Assembly: GCA_014905825.1 (NCBI GenBank)
Contig: JACGCN010000023.1
Location: 124,001-188,000, forward strand
Reading direction: 5' to 3'
Length of the DNA: 64,000 bases
Source of the DNA: Lyophyllum atratum
Taxonomy: Eukaryota; Basidiomycota; Agaricomycetes; Agaricales; Lyophyllaceae
In this document: positions 54,637 through 64,000 of the stretch, piece after piece
Position numbering within the stretch: the stretch's first letter is position 1
Layout: every line of letters begins with the position of its first letter
The notes under the pieces: model-generated
The model's database searches: none
Seen by the model: only the letters and a program-made list of their open reading frames with translations
What the model was told of the DNA's origin: nothing
Program-made: the position numbers and the translations under genes

Positions 54637-55021
54637 CTCACTTGGAGTAGAGATGACGAGTTCCTACGCAAGGATCAGGAAGGGTCCTCCGTGTCAAAGA
54701 GCCCAGCATTTAAATACCCGGTGTATTCCAAAATTCATGATCCTATGGCGAAACATCGCGATCAATGCAAAGGAAATAAGCGTATGCCGAATGTATCTCA
54801 CTAGGAACGCGGGCAGTGCGGCTTTTTAGTCATTTGACCAACTTTTATGGAGCGATGTCGTCTAGTAGATTCATGAGCAACATGCGGAATATGTGATATC
54901 TAGACATGTTTCGCCGACGCCCTGTCTTCTATCACAACTGCGTAGAAGGCTATAACCAAGGTTCGTGGCCACAAGACTATCGACCGCCATCGAGGCGCGT
55001 TGTATTTGGCGCGAGATCGGA
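54637..55021. other. intergenic
   Basis: Promoter side of the epimerase gene. Nothing recognisable. Confidence 0.4.
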
Positions 55022-55405
55022 CTATCCATGGGGCCGGCACAACTCGAGGTAATTCTCCAGTGCAAGCGAGTCTGGTTGCGGGTCAACATCGGCGTTACTG
55101 ATGTTCGAGGCAGATATGGGTGCGTTGATCTCGGAGACCAGTGATGGGAGAACCTTCAACAACGCGCGCTGTTTCTGGGAGTCTTCCAACCAATCGTTCG
55201 ATGTGACAAACAAAGTCATGTTATAGCAGTTAGGCTTGAGTTCATCGGGGCTGGCGGCGCTACAACGTTGCAACTGGGACTCGAGAGCATGATCATGGTA
55301 AGAAGATGAAAATGTTCGGCAAATCCCGCACCACGATGAGGACGCCTTTGATCGTTGGCCGACTACTATAGCGGACAAGAAACCGCTGGATAACCACGTT
55401 TTCAT
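55022..55405 (-). CDS. small hypothetical protein, weakly supported
   Basis: A 127-codon single-exon frame with ATG at 55405 (MKTWLSSGFLSAIVVGQRSK). It has a moderately hydrophobic N-terminus, four cysteines in the first half and an acidic Asn/Asp/Pro-rich end. There are no family motifs and no neighbouring exons that extend it. It could be chance; it is reported because it is the longest ATG-started frame in the gap. Confidence 0.25.
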   Translation of the reverse strand: MKTWLSSGFLSAIVVGQRSKASSSWCGICRTFSSSYHDHALESQLQRCSAASPDELKPNCYNMTLFVTSNDWLEDSQKQRALLKVLPSLVSEINAPISASNISNADVDPQPDSLALENYLELCRPHG

Positions 55406-55825
55406 CTCTCTGGTCCGTAACTCATAACGAGGCGGAAGACACGAGCTGCTTTCCGACGCCTATCTTTCAACTTTGACGCCAATCTCGGGCCTATTCTCAG
55501 TGACGTCGACTTCAAGTTCTGAGGATGAGGCCCCTCTGTTTATTTTAATTCCCTGGGAGGACCAAGATACAGGTAGCGATACATATAGCATAGATGATGA
55601 CACAGAGTGTACATGTTCGATGCGATAGGACAGCCGCCCGCAAATTCACCTGCTTTATCCCATGGCACCCCATCATTCGAACGGCTACGGACGCTCGCCA
55701 CCACCGATCCCATAGCAGCTAGGAATGCCAGCGATCCATGATACAGACCCCGCCCTCTAAACCGTCCAACATTCAGCTCCCCACCCCAGACAAAACTTGG
55801 ACCAGATTCCGGCGCCCACCAGTTA

Positions 55826-56706
55826 TGCCCCGCGCTCGAGTCGAACGAGCTCCGCCCCAATGACTCGGTCGTGTGCGTACACATAGCGGTAGGGCGTGCT
55901 GCCATTACACCAGCGGGGCGGCTACATGAGTGCGCTGCTCACTCGTATCTCGCGCCGAAACTCGAGCCAAAACAGGATGTTGTATGTCAACACAGCTAGG
56001 ATGCCCCGCGCCCGAATCGAACGAGCTCCTCCCTAAGCGTGATAAGTGGAAGTACACGTATACGGGGCGTGCTATACCAGGTACACCAGCGGGGCTACAC
56101 GGAACCCTGTGCATGCCGCCCCCATTACTGCGAGGATGTCCCATGTGTGCTGAAACTCGAGCAAAAACAGGATATTTTTTGTCAACACAGCTAGGATGCC
56201 CCGCGCCCGAATTGAACGAGCTCCTCCCTAAGCCTGATAAGTGGAGGTACACGTATACGGGGTGTGCTATACTAGGTACACCAGCGGGGCAACACGGAAA
56301 CGTGCGCATGCCGCCCCCATTACTGCGAGGATGTTGAATGGTATGCTGAAACTCGAGCCAAAACAGGATGTCATACATCGGAGCTATGCCCCGCGCCCGA
56401 ATCGAACGAGCTCCTCCCTGATAGTAAACATGGGAACTGAAAGTGCACGTAGCCAGGGCGTGCTATACCAGGTACACCAGCGGGGCTACATGGAAACGTG
56501 CCCATCCGAGCTGTAGGCGACCTGCAGCGCCCGGTTGCTTGCAAGTTGCAGACGACAAGGCTCGGGTGTCTGAAAAGTTATAAAGCCCAGCCAAAACGAT
56601 CGCCGTGGACTATGCCCTGCGCCCGAGTTGAACGAGCTCCTCCCCGATGCAATTTCAGTAACTCAGTCTTATGGAGACAGGGTGTGCTGCAGTTACACCA
56701 ATAGGG
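55826..56706 (-). repeat. five tandem tRNA-like units
   Basis: Five copies on the minus strand: 55826-55919, 56002-56095, 56197-56290, 56387-56486 and 56613-56706, spaced 176-226 bp. Each begins GCCCCGCTGGTGTA (A box-like) and ends in a T-arm GCTCG-TTCGA(T/C)T-CG(G/A)GC followed by GCGGGGC, which pairs with the first seven bases, then A. The D-arm GTGT/GCAC also pairs. The middle (~40 nt between GCACGCCC and GGGG(A/C)GGA) is variable in sequence and no standard anticodon loop with U33 forms. Flanking sequence (CCAAAACAGGAT, GTCAACACAGCTAGGA on the plus strand) is repeated too, so whole units were duplicated. The fifth copy has a decayed acceptor stem. These could be tRNA-derived short elements or unusual tRNA genes with introns. 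Confidence 0.75.
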
Positions 56707-56811
56707 CTGGGGTAGAACGAGGCGAAGTTCGATAAGGCTCACTCCCGCCGTCCCACCCCACCTCTCCCCATGTAAAAAAACGATATCAATTCAAAAGAAA
56801 CGCAGATTATT

Positions 56812-57994
56812 TCAGAATTTACTCGTAGAAGCAATATGCCCCCTCCTCTCCCTCCACATACTCAACCAATCCACCCTCTCCCCACCCCCCATTACAACCA
56901 ACGCCTTATCCACCTTCCCCAACGCCCACTTCACCCACACCTCCCTCCTCTCCTCCCTCCCCTCCCTCTCCCCTTCCCCCACCTTCCTCCCCCTCCTCCC
57001 ATCCCTCTTCAACAGCCTCTCCAAACACGGCACCAGCCCCCTCCCCACCCCCACCGCCTCCCTCCCCCCCTCCCTAAAGCACGCCGCCATCACCAGGGTA
57101 CACCCCACCAGGTCCTCCTCCACCTTCCCCAGCCCGTAGATGGGGTACAGAGCGGCGGCGGTCATGACGGAGGGCAGGGGGTGGTGCGTGTGCAGGGAGT
57201 GCAGGAGGTGTTGGGCGGCTGGGAGGGAGAGGGGGAGGGTGTATTTGGCATAGGAGCCGAAGATGCGGAGGGCGAGGAGGGGGGTGGAGAGTTCTTCGCA
57301 GCGGCCTGTATCGGGTGGGGTTCGGAGTTAGTGTTCGTACTTTTTATTTTAGGTGAGGGGAGGAAGGAACGTACGGACGAAAGCCTCCCCGAACGCCTCA
57401 TCGAACTCATTCCCACTCTCCCTCCACCCCGGGAACATCTCCGCCACCTGTGCAAGCTGCGCCTCCGTCGTCGCGAGCTGCAGCAGCTGCGCCCAAGCAC
57501 CTTTCTTCACCATGGGCATTTTCACGGAAGGCTTGCGCCCGAGCCGGGGGACGATGAAGGCGGTGAGGGCGTCGAAGCGGGCGCTGCGGGATTTGGGGGA
57601 GAGGCGGGGGCGTTTGGGTTTGGTGGGTTCTTTGGGTGAAGGGGTGGGTGAGGGGGTGGAGGCAGAGGCAGAGGGGGTGGTGGTGGATTTGAGTGTGCTG
57701 GAGGATTTGGCTTGCGCTTGGGGTTTGGGTGAGGAAGAGGCTTTGGGAGAGGGGGAGACGCTTTGAATGAGGTCCTCTTCCACCTCGTCCGAAAATAAAT
57801 CATCAATCTCCACGTTCGCCTTCTTTTTATGCACTATTCAACATGCTGCGTTAGACCTTCCTCTTCCGTCACGCAAAAATAAGGTACGAACCGACGGGGG
57901 TGAGGTGGAGACCGCGAGCACGGGTACTGCATATGGATACGGGCCTGGTCCGGAGGAGCCGGAGATGGCGCGCTGCGAGTGGGAGGCTCGCCAT
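56812..57994 (-). CDS. putative mitochondrial protein of unknown function
   Basis: Three exons (57892-57994, 57375-57833, 56812-57305) encode 351 aa. The N-terminus MASLPLAARHLRLLRTRPVS, then ICSTRARGLHLTPVVHKKK, is Arg-rich without acids, a classic mitochondrial presequence. It then has an acidic patch (VEIDDLFSDEVEEDL), a Ser/Pro-rich linker, and a helical domain with FDALTAFIVPRLGRKPSVKM, WAQLLQLATTEAQLAQVAEM, LALRIFGSYAKYTLPLSL and IYGLGKVEEDLVGCTLVMAA. The repeated helical hairpins would suit a mitochondrial ribosomal or RNA-processing factor, but I do not recognise the family. Codon use is strongly G/C-ending, leaving a C-rich plus strand. Confidence 0.72.
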
Positions 57995-59216
57995 TGCCAG
58001 TCGCGTTGGAGAAGACGGGGACGGTGACGGGTGATTTTTTGTGGGTTTGTGTGGTTAAGCTTGGCGGAGGCGGTGAGGTGCAACAACGACAAAGCGGGGG
58101 GTTCTAAATTTGGGACCGCGCCTGCCTGGCTTCTGTCCACCTTTTTCGGGCGTGGGGCTTCTTATCTGGACTCACGCGTCGTGGGGGGAGTCTTCGATGG
58201 TCTTCGATACGTCGGGGTTCAGCCACGTTTTATGAATATGATGCTTCCCCCGGATTTTACGGTGTTGGAAGTAATTGAGGGAAGCACGGTCTTTTCTTAG
58301 CACGCGACTTTTTCAAGTTGGCGCGTTCGCCTTCCTCCTTACTCTTTTCTCGAGATTGGGCACATTGCGGGGTGTTACGTATCTGGAGATCGCGTTATCG
58401 CGTACCCCGGCTATGCTTGGGGAGTAGAAATTCCTTATCTCCCGTATCAATTACCATACGAGCACACGGTTCCTATCACTCCAACAGCAATAAAAAGCGC
58501 GCGTGGATGCCACGACGGACAGTAACTTTTCGAAATTTCCTCCTCGCTGGACTCGTCAATATGTGGTAGGTAGCATCTCACGACCTCAAACGACGTCGAC
58601 AGTTGCGAAGGGTGTTCACTGCCCCCGAATTTGAAGACGCTCATCCAATTCATATCCATATCTCTGTCAGGGCTCAACAGGCGAAGGTCTTATCCGCGTA
58701 AGGACGAATCATGGAGGCACCGCAGATATTGGAGTGGCCCGCTCGGCCGTCGGTAGGGGCTGCTAGGCACGCGTTCGGGAGAGCGATAAGGGGCCAGACT
58801 AGCATAACGACCGTAACAAGCTCCCGAGTCCCGAGCGCTCCTCCACGGTAGACACAGGCAAGCAAACGCGTATTAGGCAAACGCACAACAAGTTCATCGC
58901 CTCTTCAAATTGAAACATCGTACTCGCCGCCGTATCGTTCCAGTCCCCCGCCAAGCCTATGCACAACTCTGAATGAAGAACCGTGTCTCTCACCTGAATA
59001 CCCCTTCCAGGAGGGGTATGTCTTGAAGATAAGCATTCCACACCTCTGTGATTGGACGATAAAAGGAGCCTGGGAACAAATATGTCAGCGAGCGCTTATC
59101 GCAAGTGTGTGGTACGCGCCACAATCTCAACTTTAGGCTGGATATCCCATGGCACTCTATAAAACATCGCCGCGCGGGTCTGACTCCGCCGAAAACGACC
59201 CCTCCCGTCTCTCAAC
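57995..59216. other. 1.2-kb gap between divergent genes
   Basis: This holds the promoters of the mitochondrial-type gene (minus) and the ammonium transporter (plus). Short frames (58447-58677 minus, 58799-59041 minus) have no family features. Confidence 0.4.
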
Positions 59217-61203
59217 ATGGTCAGCTTCAACTACACCCCTACTTGTGCGTGCCCTCTATTTCTTCGAGTTTTATTTCTAACTTCTCATGGGTACAGCGGG
59301 GGACATGAGCTATGTCGACGCGGCGGGCGACACCGTGATCTACAACCTCGGCGACATCGCATGGGTCCTCGCATCCACCGCCCTCGTCTGGCTCATGATC
59401 CCAGGCCTCGGCTTCTTCTACTCCGGCCTCCTGCGCCGGAAAAACGCGCTGTCGATGATATGGACGAGCATGATCTCCGTCGCTGTCGTCTCCTTCCAAG
59501 TGCGTCTTTTCTTCCCTCTTATACAGCCCTCTCTGACCAAGCAACTATCGTAGTGGTTCTTCTGGGGATACTCGCTGGCGTTTAGCGAGACGGGGAGCAA
59601 GTTCATCGGGAACCTGAGTGCGTACTCCCCCTCCCCTCCTCGTCATCTCCTAATCCCCCCCTTAACAGAATACTTCGCCCTAAAGGGCGTGCTCGCCGAG
59701 CCCTCAGTCGGCAGCCCCCGTATCCCCGCCCTCGTCTTCTGCATCTACCAATGCATGTTCGCCGCCATCACGTAACATCCCTCTCCTTCCCCTCTCTCCC
59801 CATCTAACCCAACCTCACTCCACAGCCCCGCCATCGCCATCGGCGCCATCGCCGAGCGCGGCCGCCTCGGCCCCCTCCTCCTCTTCGTCTTCATCTGGTC
59901 CACCCTCGTCTACGACCCCATCGCCTGCTGGACCTGGTCCCCCACCGGCTGGTCCTTCCTCATGGGCGGCCTCGACTTCGCCGGCGGCACCCCCGTGCAC
60001 ATCTCCTCCGGCACCGCCGCCCTCGCCCTCTCCATATTCCTCGGCAAGAGGAGGGGGTATGGGACACCGAGGTTGGCGTATGGACCGCAGAATGTGACGT
60101 ATGTGGTGCTGGGGACGGTGCTTTTGTGGTTTGGGTGGTTTGGGTTTAATGGGGGGAGCGCGTTGTCGGCGAATTTGAGGGCGGCGCAGGCGTGTGTGGT
60201 GACGAATTTGGCGGCTAGTGTGGGGGGGGTGACGTGGATGCTTTGGGTGGGTTTGCTTCTCTCCTTTTGGCTCTCTCTGTCTTGTTTTTTGGATGAGCTG
60301 ACGCTTGGAATAGGATTATAGACTGGAGAGAAAGTGGAGCGCCGTCGGGTTCTGCTCCGGTGCCATCTCAGGGCTCGTCGCTATCACCCCTGCCTCTGGT
60401 TTCGTCGGCGCTCGTGCGTGTCCCTTTGACCCCTCTTCCCTCCTTTTCCTGATCATAGCTTCCGATTTGCAGCCGCAGCGGTGGCATTCGGCTTCGTAGC
60501 GGGCACAGCGTGTAACTTTGCCACGCAACTCAAGTTCATCGCGGGGTACGACGATGCCCTCGACGTGCGTTCCTTCCCTTCCTTCCCTTTCTTCCCCCCC
60601 TTCCTCCCTTCACCTTTTTACCCCACGCTAACCACCCCCCTCCCTCCCTCCCACGTAGATCTTCGCATCCCACGCAATAGGCGGCATCGTAGGCAACATC
60701 ATGACCGCCCTCTTCGCACAAGCGTCCGTAGCCTCTTTCGACGGGTTCACAGCCATAAAAGGGGGGTGGTTCGACCACCATTGGGTGCAGCTGGGTTATC
60801 AGGTGGCGGATTCGATGGCGGGGTTGGGGTATTCGTTCGTTGTGACTGTGCGTGCTCTCTCCCTTCTCCTTCATTCTCCCTGTACCAACTCTAACACGCT
60901 TATCTCGTGGCACAGACCCTCATCCTATGGACAATGCACCTCATCCCAGGCCTCTCCCTCCGCGGCACAGAAGAAACAGAGATACTCGGGGTGGACGACG
61001 CGGAGATGGGCGAGTTTGCGTATGATTATGTGGGGCTTGAGCAGGAGTTGGGGCATGCCGTCGATGTCGGGGCTGGTGGGGCGGTGGGTGGGGGGAGGGA
61101 GCCGGAGCATCAGAATTTTGGGAGGGGGCAGGGGAGGGGGGAGGATAAGGAGAAAGAGGAGAGGGAGGAGAAGGGGATTAGTCCGACGGAGTCGACGCAT
61201 TAG
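59217..61203 (+). CDS. ammonium transporter (AMT/MEP/Rh family)
   Basis: Plasma-membrane ammonium channel/transporter. Nine exons: 59217-59244, 59297-59499, 59554-59617, 59669-59771, 59826-60246, 60314-60413, 60473-60564, 60659-60847 and 60916-61203; 495 aa. Eleven membrane helices are expected: DIAWVLASTALVWLMIPGLG, FFYSGLLRRKNALSMIW, WFFWGYSLAFSETGSKFIGN, PAIAIGAIAERGRLGPLLLF and WTWSPTGWSFLMGGLDFAGG. The family's twin pore histidines are in VHISSGTAALAL and FASHAIGGIVGN. Later helices include GPQNVTYVVLGTVLLWFGWF, GFNGGSALSANLRAAQACVV, PAAVAFGFVAGTACNFATQL and ILWTMHLIPGLSLRGTEE. The tail after EETEILGVDDAEMGEFAYDY is cytoplasmic and charged, as in fungal Mep proteins, which are usually nitrogen-repressed. 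Confidence 0.95.
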
Positions 61204-61543
61204 GTTTGGGAGGGGGGGGGTGGGTTTGATTTATTATGCTTGATTATAGAGTTATGTCTCGTTGTAATTGTTCTCTCTTTTTTATTTCGGTTATTTATCT
61301 GGGACTTGGGCTTGGGCATCTGGGCCTGGGGACATGGTCGTCGTCCGGTTTTGGGGTATGGTCTTACACGGGCTATTGAGTTCGCGACTCTCATGATTCC
61401 ATATCGTGTCCGTGCCTCATGTCTATATTATTATTAAGTATTCGTGCCAAGGTCCAAGGACGGGTGTATACTCTTCGAGGGATGCTGAACTGGCGGAACT
61501 TTCCCTGGCAGGATGTTGCGTATATCAGGATCAGTGACCATAA
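61204..61543. other. 3' flank of the transporter gene
   Basis: Includes a G-run at 61208-61222 and a pyrimidine-rich stretch. No gene. Confidence 0.45.
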
Positions 61544-61638
61544 GGCAACTTGGCCGAGCGGTCTAAGGCGCCAGAATCAGGATTCTTACGAACCTTATCT
61601 GGTCTTTCGGGGCGTGAGTTCGAATCTCACAGTTGTCA
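61544..61638 (+). tRNA. tRNA-Leu (CAG) with a 15-nt intron
   Basis: Acceptor GGCAACT pairs with AGTTGTC (one G-U), discriminator A. D-arm GCC-GAGCGGTCTAA-GGC; anticodon stem CCAGA/TCTGG with loop AT-CAG-G.A, anticodon CAG (61578-61580). The intron 61582-61596 is placed one base after the anticodon. A class II variable arm lies before the T-arm GTGAG-TTCGAAT-CTCAC. The A box (TGGCCGAGCGG) and B box (AGTTCGAATCT) are present. It reads CUG codons as leucine. Confidence 0.94.
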
Positions 61639-63391
61639 ATGAAAAACGACACGTATGTCTTTTTCGAATTTTCTTCGACTCCGGTTGCTGGGATGCTTCC
61701 GCCCGTTCCCAGAAAAAAAAAACAGGGAACGTGTTATGTAGGTCGATGGCCGAGGCGTGTCACCTCCGTTTGCGTTCGTGACAGCAGAGGAGGTACACGC
61801 TAGAAGCAGACCTCCTCAAGGTCGTCAGGCTCACGGGATTAGGAGGAACGATGCTGGAGCCCCGATGTGAGTAGCCCATGAATTACTCATCTTTGAAGTG
61901 TGGATTGGTCGCATTGACTATTCTGCTCCTGCTCGGCTGTTAACTATCAGGCGTGGTCGAGCACATTCAATGGAACTTCGGTGTTCAAGCCCTTCTTTTT
62001 TGAACATTCGGGCGTCTACGACCTTCCGAAACCTGCGTACTGCGCCCCCACCTCGAACGACGAAGGCCTACACTATAGCTCGTCGACAAGGCACCTTCCC
62101 GACTGGATTCTCCACTTGATATGAAGCGACTTTCCCGCCTCGGAGGTTTATGGATTGCGTACTAGTCCTTCGTTGCGATACCAATGTGAGCACCAGTCTC
62201 CTCAGAATAAGTGATTATGTCTTAATCGGTTGCATTGACTACTCAGTTCGCAGTTTCGGCCAGGATTACTCGACCATCGTCAGAATATGATCAAAAGGAC
62301 GGGCCCGGACGGTGTACATCAGGTCAATCACATTTCCGGGAACTTATCTGTTTCCTATGCTACATCGCGACGCAGATCTACGTAGGCGCTGTGATCTTGT
62401 CTCTGTCCGCTTGAATCTATCAGCACTCTTGATAACCTCTGATACTTCAGTCGCCCCCAAGCTCCCAACATACGGGACACGGTTATCTCCTGCGTGCTAG
62501 ACCGGGCCTTCTCGGCAACTGAAATAGCTGGGCGTCCAACGTTTGCCCCTGCACCTTCTCCTGATACGGCTGCGGCAGAGAAGGCTGCCGCGCCGTATTC
62601 CGCGGTTTCGATCGGAATCATATGAACCGCTCAAGCAACAACTGCACAACAATTGGAAACGCTGGGATGGCATCAATGACTGCTCTAGTCTGCTATCGTG
62701 AGGCTACTTGGCGATATCGAACAGGTGCACCGCGCAGGGCGAAAGTTCGCAGCCGTGGTTGGGGTCTAATGATAGAAGCCGGGATGGCGAAGGATCGATC
62801 TATTTTCCACAATAGCGACGCCAGGTAGATCGTTGGACAGGATCTCCGTCGTTATCCGCCGATCGCAACGGAAGGGTGGCAGCCGATGTGGAGATTATAA
62901 GGGTTAGGGCAAGTTAGGGTGACAAGGTGTACGAGACGACGTTTTTATACCAATCACTCGGGCCTGACAGACAGCGGACAGATTTAACAACGCTCTTCAC
63001 CGCCAGACCCAATACATGTTCTTCGGGGGAGAACTGGCTAGCGGTATCATATGCAGGTTGAGGTATCAAGAGGTCTGCAACACTCAACTTCGTGTTTGGT
63101 CGAGGACCTTGACGGTTATAGAGTTTGTGTTCGATGAAGTCGGCCAGGGTCATCTTATGATGAAGGGTTCATTGAAGGCTCACCAATTCAAAGCGGCTGA
63201 GAACGTGTGCCTCGCTGATGCTTGAATGTCAACGGCGACAGAGTGATTAAAACATAGATTCGTAGGGTGTACACTCGACGATATCGAAAATACAAAGAGG
63301 TCTATAGTTCCAAGAAGTTCGTAGATAAGTCGTAAATGGTCGTCCGCATGGCATAGAAGTAATGGATCCGCTTTCGACACTAGGACGATGC
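61639..63391. other. 1.7-kb region without a firm gene
   Basis: Around 61765-62120 two stretches look mildly coding: FAFVTAEEVHARSRPP, then after a possible GTGAGT...CAG intron AWSSTFNGTSVFKPFFFEHS and YDLPKPAYCAPTSNDEGLHY. I cannot place them in a family or find a start. A 79-codon minus frame at 62914-63153 (MTLADFIEHKLYNRQGPRPN) has an ATG but no recognised family. No repeats or RNA genes are seen. Confidence 0.4.
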
Positions 63392-63999
63392 TCAGGCTTT
63401 TTGATGGACATTCATCGGGACACCGCCGAAGCTCTGTTCCTCGAGTGCAAGCTCCTGTGCCTCCTGGGTCAACGCGCAAGGCATACAACACAAAGAGGTA
63501 CAGCAATCGCCGCAAGAGCCACCCTTGATGTTGTAGCGGTTGCGCATGGTACCACGATTCCCCATCTATACGAGAAAGGAGATGAGAGGCTGAAACGTTG
63601 ACAAGAACATGAGGATGGATCTTACCTGCAAAAGGAAACCACATCCGCAAAAGGTGGTGATGCAACCGTGCAGGAAACAGTCGCTGGACATGCATCCTCC
63701 CTGCTCGGGATCGGGAGTGCCGTTGCTCTGCAGATGCTCCAATCGCTTCTTGTTCTGGCCGTACACGACGCAGGGGAAGCACCAAGAGATAAGGCCTTGA
63801 GGGATGTCAATTGACAGCAGATGGTGGATTCAGATACAAAAGACATACAGGTGGTGCCGTCATTGCAGCAATCGAAGAGACCATTGCTCCATTCCCTACC
63901 ATCCTTCTCCATGGGAAGGTTCTTCACGTTCCTGTTCCCCCCCGTTGCCATCATTCCCGGGTTGGCCATGGGTTGTTGTTGGACGTAAGGGGCAGCCAT
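63392..63999 (-). CDS. PLAC8 (DUF614) family cysteine-rich protein
   Basis: Three exons (63849-63999, 63626-63795, 63392-63565) encode 164 aa. The N-terminal ~30 residues are Gln/Pro/Gly-rich (MAAPYVQQQPMANPG). The PLAC8 domain follows: WSNGLFDCCNDGTTCLISWC, FPCVVYGQNKKRLEHL, CFLHGCITTFCGCGFLLQ, MRNRYNIKGGSCGDCCTSLC and CMPCALTQEAQELALEEQ. The paired CC and CxxC motifs and the R..Y.I.G pattern are diagnostic. Plant and fungal relatives act in metal tolerance (plant cadmium resistance) or size control, at membranes; the role here is unknown. The start codon lies one base from the window edge, so an upstream exon cannot be ruled out. Confidence 0.9.
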
Positions 64000-64000
64000 G

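Noticed and set aside
55540..56378. Minus-strand protein frames with internally repeated sequence
   Set aside because: The repeats are the translated tRNA-like units; the periodicity is explained by the RNA-like array, not by protein repeats.
55826..56706. Calling the five units ordinary functional tRNA genes
   Set aside because: No unit gives a 5-bp anticodon stem with a 7-base loop and U33 at the expected place, so they are reported as tRNA-like repeats only.
57353..57766. Plus-strand frame of 137 codons rich in Gly/Glu/Ala
   Set aside because: GC-rich shadow of the mitochondrial-type gene on the minus strand.
59239..59544. Minus-strand frame opposite the ammonium transporter
   Set aside because: Antisense shadow; the plus strand encodes well-known AMT helices.
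1..64000. CRISPR arrays, operons, Shine-Dalgarno sites, secondary metabolite cluster
   Set aside because: None seen. The spliced eukaryotic gene structure makes bacterial features inapplicable, and no synthase, P450 or methyltransferase neighbourhood supports a metabolite cluster.

Overview
This is eukaryotic nuclear DNA from a basidiomycete fungus, most likely an Agaricomycete. Nearly every gene is cut by many short GT-AG introns (about 45-70 nt), genes lie on both strands without operons, and several families are typical of mushroom-forming fungi: DUF6533, DUF6535, hydrophobic surface binding protein (HsbA), ferritin-like Rds1-type proteins, F-box-like proteins and a hAT transposon. The exon models below were built by hand from splice signals and family motifs. 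Coordinates give the outer limits of each CDS, with the exons listed in the text.

Layout. 0-3.3 kb: the 3' end of a cystathionine gamma-lyase gene, then a ten-exon short-chain dehydrogenase. 3.3-11.6 kb: a duplicated segment. An uncharacterised membrane-anchored protein occurs twice, intact at 9.9 kb and broken at 4 kb by a 947-bp solo LTR with a 4-bp target duplication, and the 3' end of the dehydrogenase is repeated at 6.9-7.0 kb. Two adjacent nucleotidyltransferase-like genes lie between the copies. 11.6-19.3 kb: a secreted ferritin-like gene, the N-terminal acetyltransferase catalytic subunit NAA10, an HsbA gene with a decayed tandem copy, and an HpcH/HpaI-type aldolase. 19.8-24.0 kb: a hAT transposon that looks complete, with terminal inverted repeats, an 8-bp target duplication and an uninterrupted 992-aa spliced transposase. 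24-26 kb: a decayed ferritin-like copy and an intron-containing tRNA-Gly.

26-41 kb: a DUF6535 membrane protein, an AGC-like protein kinase, a third HsbA gene, an unknown protein, a DHA2-type MFS transporter and an F-box-like protein followed by a kinase N-lobe fragment. 42-55 kb: two DUF6533 membrane proteins on opposite strands, a coiled-coil/zinc-knuckle protein with a suspicious frameshift at its 5' end, translation factor eIF3g, and a secreted aldose 1-epimerase. 55.8-56.7 kb: five tandem tRNA-like units of unknown nature. 56.8-64 kb: a mitochondrial-type protein, an ammonium transporter, tRNA-Leu(CAG) and a PLAC8 protein.

Housekeeping genes (CYS3, NAA10, eIF3g, ammonium transporter, tRNAs) are mixed with fast-evolving expanded families and transposon debris. 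No biosynthetic cluster is evident. The most unusual structures are the tRNA-like array, the hAT element with a duplicated left end, the LTR-split paralog, and several inferred micro-exons (5-15 nt) and GC-AG introns.
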